Source: Cyanobium sp. C1_MAG_00004
GTDB lineage: Bacteria; Cyanobacteriota; Cyanobacteriia; PCC-6307; Cyanobiaceae
Direction of reading: 5' to 3'
DNA length: 59,445 nt
Assembly: GCA_027486935.1 (NCBI GenBank)
Contig: JAIXOF010000227.1
Location: forward strand, 1-59,445
Position 1 is the first letter of the stretch. Every line of letters begins with the position of its first letter. Positions 16,923 through 25,540 of this stretch are shown here, in pieces. Below the pieces are notes generated by a model. It did no database searches and was not told the origin of the DNA. It worked only from the letters and a program-made list of their open reading frames with translations. Made by a program: the position numbers and the translations under genes.

Positions 16923-18247
16923 AGGGTGCGCAGGCAGGCGGCGACGTGATCGACCACCGGCAGGGCTTCGATCGCCGCCATCGCCGTGCGGAAGGCGGCT
17001 TCGCTGACCTCGTGGGTGATCACAACGATCTCGGCCTGACCGCCATCGCCGCCCTGGGCCTGAAACTGCACGATCGATTGCAGCGACACGCCCGCATCGC
17101 CAAAGCAGGTGCCGATGCGACCGATCACGCCCGCCTGATCGGTGGTGCGCAGGCGCACATAGTTGCGGTGACGGGTCTGGGCGGGATCCACCAACCGGCA
17201 GGGGCGCCAGCTGCCCGCCGCCAGCAGGGGATCAAGGGGTGCCGGCTGGCCCTGCGAGGTCACCCCGCTCACCTGGCGGATGCCGGCGATGTTGAGAATG
17301 TCAGCCACCACCGCCGAGGCGGTGGGCCCGGCGCCGGCCCCGGGGCCGTAGAACATGACCCGGCCCACCGGATCGCCCTCGACCAGGATCGCGTTGTTGA
17401 CGCCGTTGACCCCGGCCAGAGGGTGGGCCCGCGGCACCAGGGTGGGATTGACGCTGACATCCAGCTCGGCGGCACCATCGGCCGCCAGACCGACCTGCTC
17501 GGCCACGGCCAGCAGCTTGACCCCGTAGCCCAGCTGCTCGGCATAGGCCACATCGCGGGCATCGAGCCGGTCGATGCCATTGGTGGGAATGGCCTGGCGC
17601 GGCACCGACCCGCCATAGGCCAGGGCCGCCAGGATCGCGATCTTGTCGGCCGCATCACCCCCCTGCACATCGGCGGCGGGGTCGGCCTCGGCGTAGCCGA
17701 GCCGCTGGGCATCGGCCAGCACCTCGCCATAGGCCGCCCCCTCGTCGGCCATGCGACTCAGGATGTAGTTGGTGGTGCCGTTGATGATGCCGCTGACCCT
17801 TTGAATGCGGTTGGCCCCCAGGGACTGCTTCAGCGGCTCGATGATCGGAATGCCGCCACCGACGGCGGCCTCAATCAGCACGTAGACCCCCCGCTGGGCA
17901 GCAGCGGCGGCGATCTCCTCGCCGTAGCGGGCGATGACGGCCTTGTTGGCCGTCACCACCGGTTTACCGGCAGCGATCGCCCGCAGGATCAACGAACGGG
18001 CCGGCTCCAGGCCGCCCATCACCTCGACCACGATCTCGACGGCCGGATCGTCGATGACCGCCTCCGGATCGGTGGTCAGCAGGGCCGAGTCGAGGTCGAT
18101 CGGCCGGGGCCGCTGCAGATCGCGCACCGCGACTCGACGCAGGGCCAGTTCGGCCACGAGCGGATGGCGCCCCTGGGGGCTGGCCAGGATCTGCGCCACT
18201 CCAGCGCCCACCGTGCCGAGGCCGAGCAAGCCGATGCCGATGGTCAT
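16919..18247 (-). CDS. hom: Homoserine dehydrogenase
   Basis: Catalyses NAD(P)H-dependent reduction of aspartate semialdehyde to homoserine, the branch point to threonine and methionine. The 442-residue protein starts with the Rossmann motif GLLGLGTVGAG. It contains TANKAVI with the conserved Lys, the active-site region EAAVGGGIPII and the family stretch INGTTNYILSRM. A C-terminal ACT domain (about residues 360-440, TDQAGVIGRIGTCFGDAGVSLQSI) indicates feedback control, typically by threonine. The length fits the stand-alone bacterial enzyme. The stop overlaps the start of the substrate-binding protein gene by four bases, an odd operon partner. Confidence 0.96.
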   Translation of the reverse strand: MTIGIGLLGLGTVGAGVAQILASPQGRHPLVAELALRRVAVRDLQRPRPIDLDSALLTTDPEAVIDDPAVEIVVEVMGGLEPARSLILRAIAAGKPVVTANKAVIARYGEEIAAAAAQRGVYVLIEAAVGGGIPIIEPLKQSLGANRIQRVSGIINGTTNYILSRMADEGAAYGEVLADAQRLGYAEADPAADVQGGDAADKIAILAALAYGGSVPRQAIPTNGIDRLDARDVAYAEQLGYGVKLLAVAEQVGLAADGAAELDVSVNPTLVPRAHPLAGVNGVNNAILVEGDPVGRVMFYGPGAGAGPTASAVVADILNIAGIRQVSGVTSQGQPAPLDPLLAAGSWRPCRLVDPAQTRHRNYVRLRTTDQAGVIGRIGTCFGDAGVSLQSIVQFQAQGGDGGQAEIVVITHEVSEAAFRTAMAAIEALPVVDHVAACLRTL

Positions 18248-18274
18248 GAAAGGGGGGCAGACATGGGGCCGATC

Positions 18275-18709
18275 CTAGAAATCGCCGGGCTGCTCACCGG
18301 CCAGGGCCTGGGCCTGGGCCTGCATCGACCTGAAGATGTTGATGAAACCGTTGGCCCGTGAGGGGGTCAGGCTGGCCTGCAGACCGGTCTGGGCGATGAA
18401 AGCGGGATCAACGGCAGCCGCCTGCTGGGGCGTCAGACCTTCAAGCCCCTTGATCAGCAACGCCAGCAGGCCCTTGGTGATGGCCGCATCAGAATCACCC
18501 TGCCAGTGCAGCCGGCCCTCGCTGAGCTGGCCCACCACATAGACCTGGGAGACACAGCCCTTGACCTTGAAGGCGTCCTGGCGAAAGTCGTCGGGTAGCG
18601 GCGCCAGACCCTTGGCGAGCCAGAGGACGTACTCGTAGCGGCGCTTGGGGTCGCTGGTGCCCGCCAGGCGTTGCACCATGGCGTCCAATTCAGGGCTGCC
18701 TGTGGCCAT
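18275..18709 (-). CDS. sufE: SufE-family cysteine desulfurase activator
   Basis: SufE accepts persulfide sulfur from the cysteine desulfurase SufS for Fe-S cluster assembly. The frame extends upstream to 18778, but the ATG at 18709 (MATGSPELDAM), two bases after the stop of the upstream gene, is the natural start and gives 144 residues, the family's usual size. The acceptor cysteine lies in VKGCVSQVYV, and LLALLIKGLEGLTPQQ and TPSRANGF are typical of the family. It lies 27 bases upstream of hom and is probably co-transcribed with it. Confidence 0.9.
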   Translation of the reverse strand: MATGSPELDAMVQRLAGTSDPKRRYEYVLWLAKGLAPLPDDFRQDAFKVKGCVSQVYVVGQLSEGRLHWQGDSDAAITKGLLALLIKGLEGLTPQQAAAVDPAFIAQTGLQASLTPSRANGFINIFRSMQAQAQALAGEQPGDF

Positions 18710-18711
18710 GG

Positions 18712-19188
18712 TCAGCGGCGGGAGCGGTGGGGCCGCCGCACCAGGAGTCCGACCAGCACCACAGCCGCACCACCCCACGCCAGGGACTGCAGGGGATGCC
18801 AGCGGTTGAGTCCTGGAGATGACAGAGCGGCCTTCTGATCAGCCGCAACCCCGGGAAGCTCCAGGTAATCGCGATGGCCAGGGCCCTGGTCCACCCGCAC
18901 CTCCCAGGAGCCATCGACCGCCTGAGGCAGCTGGAAGCGCAGTTGTCCGTGGACATCGGTACGGCCCAGGGCCACGGTCTGGCCGGCGGGAGCCACCAGG
19001 CTCACAGCAGCTCCGGCCGCTGGCACCCCCGTGCTGAACTGACTGGTCAGGGCAAAGGTTCGGTTCAGGTCGGCGACCCGCTCAAGGCTCGATTCGAGGC
19101 CGTGGGCCATGGCAGGGCCGGCAGCCAGGACGACCGCCGTGGACAGCAGGGACGCTGCAACAGAGACAGAGCGGCGCGGGTCGCACAT
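18712..19188 (-). CDS. NikL-like exported protein with C-terminal membrane anchor
   Basis: A 158-residue protein with a signal peptide (about residues 8-28) cut before HGLESSLERV, leaving an N-terminal His after the usual AHA/AHG-type site. An Ig-like beta domain follows, with PAAGAAVSLVAPAGQTVALGRTD, then GSWEVRVDQGPGHRDYLEL. This ordering (AHG, Gly-rich beta domain, D-x-G-x-GHR) resembles NikL-type extra components of nickel/cobalt ECF transporters. A C-terminal helix (WGGAAVVLVGLLVRR) with a basic tail anchors it in the membrane. No transporter genes adjoin it, so a metal role is only inference. It ends two bases before sufE. Confidence 0.6.
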   Translation of the reverse strand: MCDPRRSVSVAASLLSTAVVLAAGPAMAHGLESSLERVADLNRTFALTSQFSTGVPAAGAAVSLVAPAGQTVALGRTDVHGQLRFQLPQAVDGSWEVRVDQGPGHRDYLELPGVAADQKAALSSPGLNRWHPLQSLAWGGAAVVLVGLLVRRPHRSRR

Positions 19189-19195
19189 GGATCGA

Positions 19196-19396
19196 TCAGG
19201 AGGCGTGCCAACGGCTGTGGGGAGCTTTGCCGGCCTGCACCATGTGCACCATCGAGGTCACCATCATCGAGAGGGCACCATGGCCCTGGTCGCGGCCTTG
19301 GAGCTCGGCAGCCAGAACGCGCTCGGCGGCCGAGGGTGCCTGCTGAAGGCTGGTGGCAGGGATCTCAGCTGAGCGCTCGTGCACGTTTGGGTTCAT
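19196..19396 (-). CDS. Small hypothetical protein with Met/His-rich tail
   Basis: The ATG at 19396 follows a good ribosome site (GAGAGG) and overlaps the upstream cyclo-ligase stop in an ATGA. The 66-residue product starts [19 protein letters not shown] and has a helix-like middle, AAERVLAAELQGRDQGHG. It ends with SMMVTSMVHMVQAGKAPHS. No signal peptide, cysteine or known domain is seen. Its place between folate, RuvC and NikL-like genes does not suggest a function. The ribosome site and coupling argue that it is real. Confidence 0.6.
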   Translation of the reverse strand: MNPNVHERSAEIPATSLQQAPSAAERVLAAELQGRDQGHGALSMMVTSMVHMVQAGKAPHSRWHAS

Positions 19397-20049
19397 TGAT
19401 CCTCTCGGATCCTGGCAAAGCGTCTGCCCAGGTGCGGGGGCTGTGAACGGTTTGTCAAATCCGATGGGTGGCGATCCCGGTCGTCGATCCAATGGCAGCC
19501 GTGTTCATCCAGCCAGCCATCGAACGGCACATCCCAGGGATCATCCGGCAGCCGGTCGCACACGCAGGCCGCCGGCAGCACCACCAGGGCCGGCACCTGG
19601 CGCCAGGCAGGATCGGCCCGCAGCCGGTCGTACCAGCCGCCGCCGTAGCCCAGCCGCACCCCGCGGCGATCGACCGCCAGGGCCGGCACCAGCAGCAACA
19701 CCAGCTGCCCCGCCTCCAGGGGCGGCCCGGAAGCCACGGGGGCCGGGATGCCGCAGTCATCGGGGAACAAGGGCTGGTCAGGCTGCCAGCTCCGGTACAG
19801 CAAGCGGCCGCTGGCCACAGCCGGCAGGGCCAGGGGACGATCCAGGCCCTGCAACCAGGGCCGCAGGTCGGGCTCAGCGGCCAGGGGCCAGGTGAGACCC
19901 ACGACCCCGCCGGCCTGGTGCCTGCCCGACCACGGGGCCAGCATGGCCTCGAGATCGGCCCCAGAGAGCCGATCGAGACCCTGCTGCAACACCGGATGTT
20001 GCTGCTGGCGCAGGGCCTTGAAATGGGCGCGCAGCTGCCGTTTGTTCAC
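19393..20049 (-). CDS. 5-formyltetrahydrofolate cyclo-ligase
   Basis: Converts 5-formyl-THF to 5,10-methenyl-THF with ATP, returning stored folate to one-carbon metabolism. The C-terminal half has the family signature [27 protein letters not shown], quoted here only for its core [10 protein letters not shown] basic N-terminal [15 protein letters not shown] segment binds nucleotide phosphates in the family. The frame opens at TTG 20061, but GTG at 20049 gives a clean GTGA overlap with the ruvC stop and about 218 residues. A Gly-rich and aromatic C-terminus beyond the core is slightly longer than usual. It overlaps the small gene downstream by four bases. Confidence 0.9.
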   Translation of the reverse strand: MNKRQLRAHFKALRQQQHPVLQQGLDRLSGADLEAMLAPWSGRHQAGGVVGLTWPLAAEPDLRPWLQGLDRPLALPAVASGRLLYRSWQPDQPLFPDDCGIPAPVASGPPLEAGQLVLLLVPALAVDRRGVRLGYGGGWYDRLRADPAWRQVPALVVLPAACVCDRLPDDPWDVPFDGWLDEHGCHWIDDRDRHPSDLTNRSQPPHLGRRFARIREDQ

Positions 20050-20510
20050 CGCTGAAACCAACCCGTCAGGGCCGCAGCGAGGGCATCGGCGGCATCGTCA
20101 GGCTTGGGCGGCTCGGTGAGGTCCAGCTCCCGCATCACCGCCTCGAGCACCTCGTCCTTGCGCGCATGGCCCGAGCCAGCCAGGGCCAGCTTGATCTGCA
20201 TCGGCGGGTACTCGACCACCGGCACGCCAAAACGGGCCAGGGTCATCATCACCACCCCGCGGGCCTGCACCACCGCGATCGTGGTACTGGAGCGGTAAAA
20301 AAAGAATTTTTCCACCGACGCCAACTGGGGCCGCCACGTGCGCAGCAGCACCCGCAGATCACGGGCGATCTCGACCATGCGATCGCCCTCGCTACGGCCC
20401 GGATCGGTGCGAATGATGCCGCAATCGAGCAGCTGCTGCCGCCGTCCAGCCACCTCAATCACCCCATAGCCGACACGGGCCAGGCCGGGATCGATGCCGA
20501 GGATGCGCAT
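20046..20510 (-). CDS. ruvC: Crossover junction endodeoxyribonuclease RuvC
   Basis: RuvC cleaves Holliday junctions in recombination, acting with the RuvAB motor. The 154-residue length is typical. The RNase H-fold metal ligands are visible: D7 in [12 protein letters not shown], Glu in [13 protein letters not shown], and the Asp pair in [11 protein letters not shown] near the C-terminus. FFFYRSSTT also fits the aromatic base-stacking element. It leads a minus-strand run that continues into the cyclo-ligase by GTGA overlap. Confidence 0.97.
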   Translation of the reverse strand: MRILGIDPGLARVGYGVIEVAGRRQQLLDCGIIRTDPGRSEGDRMVEIARDLRVLLRTWRPQLASVEKFFFYRSSTTIAVVQARGVVMMTLARFGVPVVEYPPMQIKLALAGSGHARKDEVLEAVMRELDLTEPPKPDDAADALAAALTGWFQR

Positions 20511-20811
20511 CGACTCAGAGCTGATTGGGGTTCAGCACATCGGAATCGCGCACGGGGCCTGGGCGCATCGCCGACAAAATGATGGCCTCATCTTATGCCG
20601 TTCCATTCATCCAGCAGCGGCCAAACAATCTCGCCATGCAGCAGACAACCTCAAAACGCCTGCTGCCGGCGCAGCCGCCGGCACGGCAAGGCATCGCCCG
20701 CAACAGGGGCGCAACAGGGGCGCAATCCTGCATCAAAGCCGCAGCACTCTGACAGCTCGCCAGCAAAACAACCATCTTTCACACAACATGGCCCAATGAC
20801 CTCAAAAGACC
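20511..20811. other. Intergenic region between ruvC and glycosyltransferase
   Basis: About 300 bases between divergent genes. Short frames on both strands show no recognisable protein features. I see no tRNA, clear promoter pair or inverted repeats marking a mobile element. It must contain the ruvC promoter and that of the glycosyltransferase gene. Confidence 0.4.
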
Positions 20812-21798
20812 ATGGAATCCTGGGACAGGGCATCAATGCTATCGATTCCCTGCCAAGAAATTTCCGACTCTGCTGCGCTGTGCAAGAACCCACAGGCATC
20901 AGTCATCCTGATGACCAGGAATCACGCGCCATACATCAAACAGGCCGTTAAGAGCGTCATCAACCAATCCACAGACTTTGAATACGAAATATTACTCGGG
21001 GACGACTTTTCCAGCGATGACACACTCAAGACCTGCCGTGAACTGCAAGCAAAGAACCCCGACAAAATTCGCTTAATCACAGCGCCTTGCCAAGTTGGAA
21101 TAACCTCAAATTTCCTTCGCCTACAGGCACGCGCAAGGGCGTCCTTCTGCGCATTGCTCGAAGGAGATGATTACTGGACATCTGCAGACAAGCTGCAGAT
21201 GCAGCTCAATCTACTGACCGCGAATCCAGAATTCTCCTGGTGCGGAGCTCGCACAAGCAACCGCATTCATCCCTTACCCGCCAAGGAAAGCTACAACCTT
21301 TCGGATGCATGCCGCAGATTTCTTGTGCATACATCAACAATCATGTATCGAAGAAACTCGCTTGCACATTACCCACGCTTTCCAGACATGGTTGGCTGGA
21401 TCTCAATGGTATGCGTCGTACTGGCACAAGCGGGCCACTGTGGCTTTCTTGACACAGAGGTTTCCTATTACAGGCGACACGCTGGCGGACTTTACACCGG
21501 AGCCAATTGCAAAAGAAGAATCAAACTTGCCCATGATTTCACAGATATCATGCGCAACTACCTCGCCCATACCCATGATCGCGAGCTCTTTGAGCGTGAG
21601 CTATGGATCTGCAGATGGGAATTCAAATTTAACCCGTCAACCTTTTCACTCAGAACATGGCTGAGCCAGCTCTGGATCCTCCTGGCCCAGCAAGCGCCAA
21701 GGACGGCCCACATCGCACCGTTCGCCCTCCTGCAAATGAGCATCAATTTGTCAGCACACCCCCTGGCTTTTCTCTACTTCAAACTGCGGACCCTTTGA
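20812..21798 (+). CDS. Family 2 glycosyltransferase
   Basis: A 328-residue GT-A glycosyltransferase. ASVILMTRNHAPYIKQAVKSV is the N-terminal nucleotide-binding strand and helix (core VILMTRNHAPYI). ILLGDDFSSDDT supplies the first Asp pair and LLEGDDYW the D-x-D-type metal-binding motif. The stretch YYRRHAGGLYTG matches GT2 enzymes acting in surface polysaccharide or glycan modification. The C-terminus is hydrophobic and may be membrane-associated. The gene is AT-richer than its neighbours and is the only plus-strand gene among minus-strand housekeeping genes. The acceptor is unknown. An internal ATG at codon 9 is an alternative start. Confidence 0.85.
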   Translation: MESWDRASMLSIPCQEISDSAALCKNPQASVILMTRNHAPYIKQAVKSVINQSTDFEYEILLGDDFSSDDTLKTCRELQAKNPDKIRLITAPCQVGITSNFLRLQARARASFCALLEGDDYWTSADKLQMQLNLLTANPEFSWCGARTSNRIHPLPAKESYNLSDACRRFLVHTSTIMYRRNSLAHYPRFPDMVGWISMVCVVLAQAGHCGFLDTEVSYYRRHAGGLYTGANCKRRIKLAHDFTDIMRNYLAHTHDRELFERELWICRWEFKFNPSTFSLRTWLSQLWILLAQQAPRTAHIAPFALLQMSINLSAHPLAFLYFKLRTL

Positions 21799-21907
21799 GC
21801 CATCGCCCTCGAGCGAGGCTGATGCAATGGATCCTGCTCCTGCTGACGCGCCAGAAAACCTCGTCTTGCGCTGCTTGAAACCAACGTTGTGAGGTTGGCT
21901 CCAAAGG

Positions 21908-21928
21908 CTGAGGAGATGCAGTCCTCAG
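21908..21928 (-). terminator. Perfect hairpin at the 3' end of chlI
   Basis: CTGAGGA (21908-21914) and TCCTCAG (21922-21928) form a 7-bp stem with a 7-base loop across the chlI stop codon, between convergent genes. Only a short T run (CCTTTGG) follows in the minus direction, so intrinsic termination is uncertain. Confidence 0.35.
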
Positions 21929-23013
21929 GCAGCGAGGGCCAGCTCGAAGGAGCTGCGATCGCTCCCCTCGGGCCGCTCGAACACCTTGCAGAACACCTTG
22001 ACCACCCGGTCGCCCGAATCGATCTGCTCGAGCGGATCCTTGCGCAGGCGGTGGCGCAGGCAGCAGGCCGCCACCCGGGCCACGTCGTCCTCGGTGACCT
22101 CGGTTCGGCCCTCGAACGCGGCCAGGGCGCGGGCGGCGCGGTTGGTGACGATGTCGCCGCGCAGGCCGTCCACATCCAGCTCGCCGCAGATGGCGCTGAT
22201 GCGAATGCGCAGGTCGTCATCGATCTGCACCTGGGGCAACCGCTGCTGGGCCTCGACCACGCGGGCCTGCAGACCATCCTGGTTGGTCTGGACGGCGTTG
22301 TTGAAGCCGTCGGGATCGTTGTCAAAGGCGGTGCGCTGGTCCACGACCTGGACCCTGAGCTCGGGGTCGCGCACGGTGCGCACCTCGACGCTCATGCCGA
22401 AGCGGTCGAGCAACTGGGGCCGCAGTTCGCCCTCTTCGGGGTTGCCCGAACCGATCAGCACAAAACGGGCCGGGTGGCGCACGCTCACACCCTCGCGCTC
22501 GACCGTGTTCCAGCCCGAAGCGGCCGAGTCGAGCAGCACGTCGACCAGATGGTCGTCGAGCAGGTTGACCTCGTCGACGTACAGCAGCCCGCGGTTGGCC
22601 TTGGCCAGCAGACCGGGCTCAAAGGCGCGCACCCCCTCGCTCAGGGCCTTTTCGATGTCGATCGTGCCGCAGAGGCGATCTTCGGTGGCGCCCAGGGGCA
22701 GATCCACCATCGGCACCTGACGGGGCTCGGTGGACAGGGGTTCACCCTGCTCGAGCCGCTGACGCACCTCGGCGCTCTGCAGATCGGGATCGCTGGGTGA
22801 GCTGTTGTACGGATCACCAGCCACCACCTCGATTTCGGGCAACAGATCGGCCAGCGCCCGGATCGTGGTGCTCTTGCCCGTGCCGCGGTCACCCATGATC
22901 ATCACCCCGCCGATGCGGGGGTCGATCACGTTGAGCAGCAGGGCAAGCTTCATTTCCTCCTGGCCAACGATGGCGGTGAAGGGAAAGACCCGGCGCTTGC
23001 GGGCTTGCGTCAC
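21925..23013 (-). CDS. chlI: Magnesium chelatase ATPase subunit I
   Basis: ChlI is the AAA+ ATPase subunit that, with ChlD and ChlH, inserts Mg2+ into protoporphyrin IX, the first committed step of chlorophyll synthesis. The 362-residue protein has [18 protein letters not shown] at the start, Walker [10 protein letters not shown], Walker [17 protein letters not shown], and the sensor/arginine region [24 protein letters not shown]. Its GTG start overlaps the DUF3370 stop (GTGA), placing chlI last in a coupled minus-strand operon that starts at or above cytM. The length is normal. Confidence 0.98.
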   Translation of the reverse strand: MTQARKRRVFPFTAIVGQEEMKLALLLNVIDPRIGGVMIMGDRGTGKSTTIRALADLLPEIEVVAGDPYNSSPSDPDLQSAEVRQRLEQGEPLSTEPRQVPMVDLPLGATEDRLCGTIDIEKALSEGVRAFEPGLLAKANRGLLYVDEVNLLDDHLVDVLLDSAASGWNTVEREGVSVRHPARFVLIGSGNPEEGELRPQLLDRFGMSVEVRTVRDPELRVQVVDQRTAFDNDPDGFNNAVQTNQDGLQARVVEAQQRLPQVQIDDDLRIRISAICGELDVDGLRGDIVTNRAARALAAFEGRTEVTEDDVARVAACCLRHRLRKDPLEQIDSGDRVVKVFCKVFERPEGSDRSSFELALAA

Positions 23014-24413
23014 GGCTGGCTTGTGGCAGGAGGTGTTGGCGATTGTTTCACAGGCAGCAGGCTCAGCACCTGGGGTGGGGTGGCATCGGCCGGGTAGATC
23101 AGCCGCACCCGCACGCTGCGCTCGGCCCCCGGGGCCAGGGTGATGGTGCCCAGGGCCGGGCCCTGCTGGCCGTTGCGCAGCACCAGATGAAAACCCTGAC
23201 GGCCGGCCGGCCGCGGGCCGGCACCGTCGAGGCCGCTGACCTCAACCGTGCCCCTGAACATCACCGCCTTGGCAGGGCTGGTGTTGAACCGCAGTCCGCC
23301 CTGGGCCGGGTCCGACTTGAGCGGCGACTCAACGGCCAACTGCACCGCCGCCGCCGCGGTGCCGGTGTTGCGCAGGGGCAGGGTCAGGTCGTACTCGACG
23401 CCATAGTTGCCATGGGCGGCCCAGGCAGTCCCTGGATAAATGGTCCTGAGCGCTGCGGTCTGGATCTGGCCGGTGCCCAGGGTGCCCCGCTCCAGGGCCG
23501 CGATCGGCCACGACACGGGGGTGCTGGGCAGGGCCAGGTAGGGCTTGCCTGGGTCGGTGATCCGGGCCGTCCAGGTGCTGCCCAGCTGCACGCCACTGAC
23601 CCGCGAATAGATCATCGGGCCGGGGGCGCCCTTGGGGCTGGCCCGGTGCTCCTTCGGGCTCAGCGGCCCATCCAGCAGCACTGCCCAGGTCTGCGGCGGC
23701 GGCGGCTGGCCGTTGGCCCCAAAGGCGGCCAGGGTCGCCACATCGACGGGACCGCTGCTCTGCAGACGCAGCTGCAGGTTGCGCCCATTGAGCAGGGGGT
23801 CCAGGCCGCGAACGGGCAAGGGCACCACCAGCAGGGTGCTGAGCTGGCCGGGGGGCAGGGTCCACTGGGCTGGCAGCAACGCCGAGCGCTGGCGGCCCAG
23901 CAGCTCGGTGGCCACCCGGCTGCCGGGGCCGGCATAGACAGGCTCAAGGCCCTGGGGCATCAGCTGGGGCAGGGGCAGAAAGGGCGCTCCCGGCTGGCTG
24001 GGATCAAGGGACTGGGACAGGGCAGTCGAGCCCGCCAGCACCCGCAGGGTCACCGGCGCGGCGCCGCGGGGCTGGGCCACCACCGCCAGCCACAGGGTCG
24101 AATCGAGGCTGTCCGCTTTGCCGGCATAGACGTGATGGCTGAACAGATCAAAACGACCGTCCAGGGGGGCATCGAGATGGGCTTCGGACACGCCGCGGCC
24201 CTTGCCTGCAAAGGTCGAGATCAGGATCCCTGCGGCGGTGATCAGCTCAGGGTTGTTGTCATTGACCAGAGGCACCCCATCGAGGCCTCCGGGCAGGGGG
24301 GCCACCCGCTGCGGCCGCAGCTCCACCGGCTGCGCCACCGCGGTGCCACCGGCAACCGGGACGGCCAGTGACGCCAGCGCAGCAACGCCATAGAACAGAC
24401 GCAGCAGAGACAT
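23010..24413 (-). CDS. DUF3370-domain exported protein
   Basis: A 467-residue protein with a signal peptide (MSLLRLFYGVAALASLAVPV, about residues 1-27). The family stretch VELRPQRVAPLPGGLDGVPLVNDNNPELI follows (core LPGGLDGVPLVNDN), characteristic of the cyanobacterial DUF3370 family. The middle is Pro/Gly/Leu-rich beta structure and the C-terminus ends in a Pro/Thr tail. It is likely in the periplasm or envelope; its function is unknown. The start overlaps the stop of the serine hydrolase by one base (TGATG) and its stop overlaps chlI by four, so it is translated as part of the operon. Confidence 0.85.
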   Translation of the reverse strand: MSLLRLFYGVAALASLAVPVAGGTAVAQPVELRPQRVAPLPGGLDGVPLVNDNNPELITAAGILISTFAGKGRGVSEAHLDAPLDGRFDLFSHHVYAGKADSLDSTLWLAVVAQPRGAAPVTLRVLAGSTALSQSLDPSQPGAPFLPLPQLMPQGLEPVYAGPGSRVATELLGRQRSALLPAQWTLPPGQLSTLLVVPLPVRGLDPLLNGRNLQLRLQSSGPVDVATLAAFGANGQPPPPQTWAVLLDGPLSPKEHRASPKGAPGPMIYSRVSGVQLGSTWTARITDPGKPYLALPSTPVSWPIAALERGTLGTGQIQTAALRTIYPGTAWAAHGNYGVEYDLTLPLRNTGTAAAAVQLAVESPLKSDPAQGGLRFNTSPAKAVMFRGTVEVSGLDGAGPRPAGRQGFHLVLRNGQQGPALGTITLAPGAERSVRVRLIYPADATPPQVLSLLPVKQSPTPPATSQP

Positions 24414-25540
24414 CAGCGACGTCCCACCAGGGTTTTGGACACTTCAGCCGCCATCGCGCGGATCAGATCGGTTGAGCGAGGGTCATTGAAGGGCCCTTTG
24501 ACCAGAAAGGCCAGCACGGCCCTCTGGCCGGTGGGCAGCTGCACCAGGGCACCGTCGGCGTAGGCGATACCGATGTCGCCGGTCTTGTTGTAAGCAGTGA
24601 TCCCGAATCCACGCAGCTCGGCATCGGGATCGGCTCCATCCCGGCCCAGGCCCTGCAGCAGACCCAGGGGGATCAGGGTGTTGGTGCGCGAGGTGCCAAG
24701 GATCTCGCGAAACAGATCACGCCCGCGGTTGTTGAGTTTCTCGCCTGTGTCAACCAGCGCGATCGTCCGCGCCAGGTCCCGGGCGCTGGTGGTGTTGGTG
24801 CCCTCAAGATCGGGAAGCCAGTTGTTGACCACCGTGGCCGAGAGGCCCTGGGCCGCAAACTGTTGATTGACCACCTGCTTGCCGCCAAGCCGCTTGATCA
24901 ACAGGTTGGTGGCCGTGTTGTCACTGACGCGGATCATCTCGGTGGCCGCCTCGAACACGGGGAAGCGGGTGCCCACCGGCCGGCTGGCCATCCAACCGGC
25001 CCCACCGCCCACCACCTCCTTGGTCATCGCCAGCGGTTCGCTCCAGCGCAGCTGCCCCGCGTCGAGAGCTTCGAGGGCCAGCAACAGGATCGGGGTCTTG
25101 ATCGAGCTGGCAGCGGGCAGGGGCAGTTCGCTCTGCAGCTGGGCAAAGCGGCCGTCGTCCAGCACCAGCAGAAAGCCTGACGCGGTCAGATCCTTGTGCG
25201 CTGCCGCCAGCTGTTGCCAGCGCTTCGACAGAGCGGTCAGCTCGGTTCGGGGCTCAAACCGACCCAGCGCGGCGCCAGGGGCGGCGGGGCGCGCCGTCGC
25301 CGTGCCGAACCCCGGTGCGGGCTCAGCACTGGTGTTCTGGCTGGAGGCCCCAAGGGCCAGCCGCGGAGCCAGCAGGCGCAGGCTGGTGCCGGCGATCACC
25401 CCCAGGCCCACCCCCATCACCAACAGCCGCAGCACCAGCAGCAGCGGTGCCATCCACGGACGTTTGGCGGGGCGTGACGAGCGGCCTGGTGGCACTGGTC
25501 TCTGAACAAGGACCCCGACGCTAAGAGGTTTGGCCGCCAC
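24413..25540 (-). CDS. Class A beta-lactamase-like serine hydrolase
   Basis: The 375-residue protein has an N-terminal membrane anchor (about residues 28-57) and a Pro/Ala linker. The penicillin-interacting serine-hydrolase fold carries S-x-x-K in PAASSIKTPILL, SDN in RVSDNTATN and K-T-G in YNKTGDIGIAYADG, in the correct order and spacing. An E166-like Glu region is not obvious (NNWLPDLEGTNT carries one Glu). Cyanobacterial members of this group are usually housekeeping peptidoglycan enzymes and not true resistance enzymes. It overlaps the methyltransferase gene by 20 bases and DUF3370 by one. Confidence 0.87.
   Translation of the reverse strand: MAAKPLSVGVLVQRPVPPGRSSRPAKRPWMAPLLLVLRLLVMGVGLGVIAGTSLRLLAPRLALGASSQNTSAEPAPGFGTATARPAAPGAALGRFEPRTELTALSKRWQQLAAAHKDLTASGFLLVLDDGRFAQLQSELPLPAASSIKTPILLLALEALDAGQLRWSEPLAMTKEVVGGGAGWMASRPVGTRFPVFEAATEMIRVSDNTATNLLIKRLGGKQVVNQQFAAQGLSATVVNNWLPDLEGTNTTSARDLARTIALVDTGEKLNNRGRDLFREILGTSRTNTLIPLGLLQGLGRDGADPDAELRGFGITAYNKTGDIGIAYADGALVQLPTGQRAVLAFLVKGPFNDPRSTDLIRAMAAEVSKTLVGRR

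Noticed and set aside
24413-25540. Antibiotic-resistance beta-lactamase
   Set aside because: The SxxK, SDN and KTG motifs are shared with housekeeping serine hydrolases, it lies in a chlorophyll-gene operon, and it has a long N-terminal anchor.
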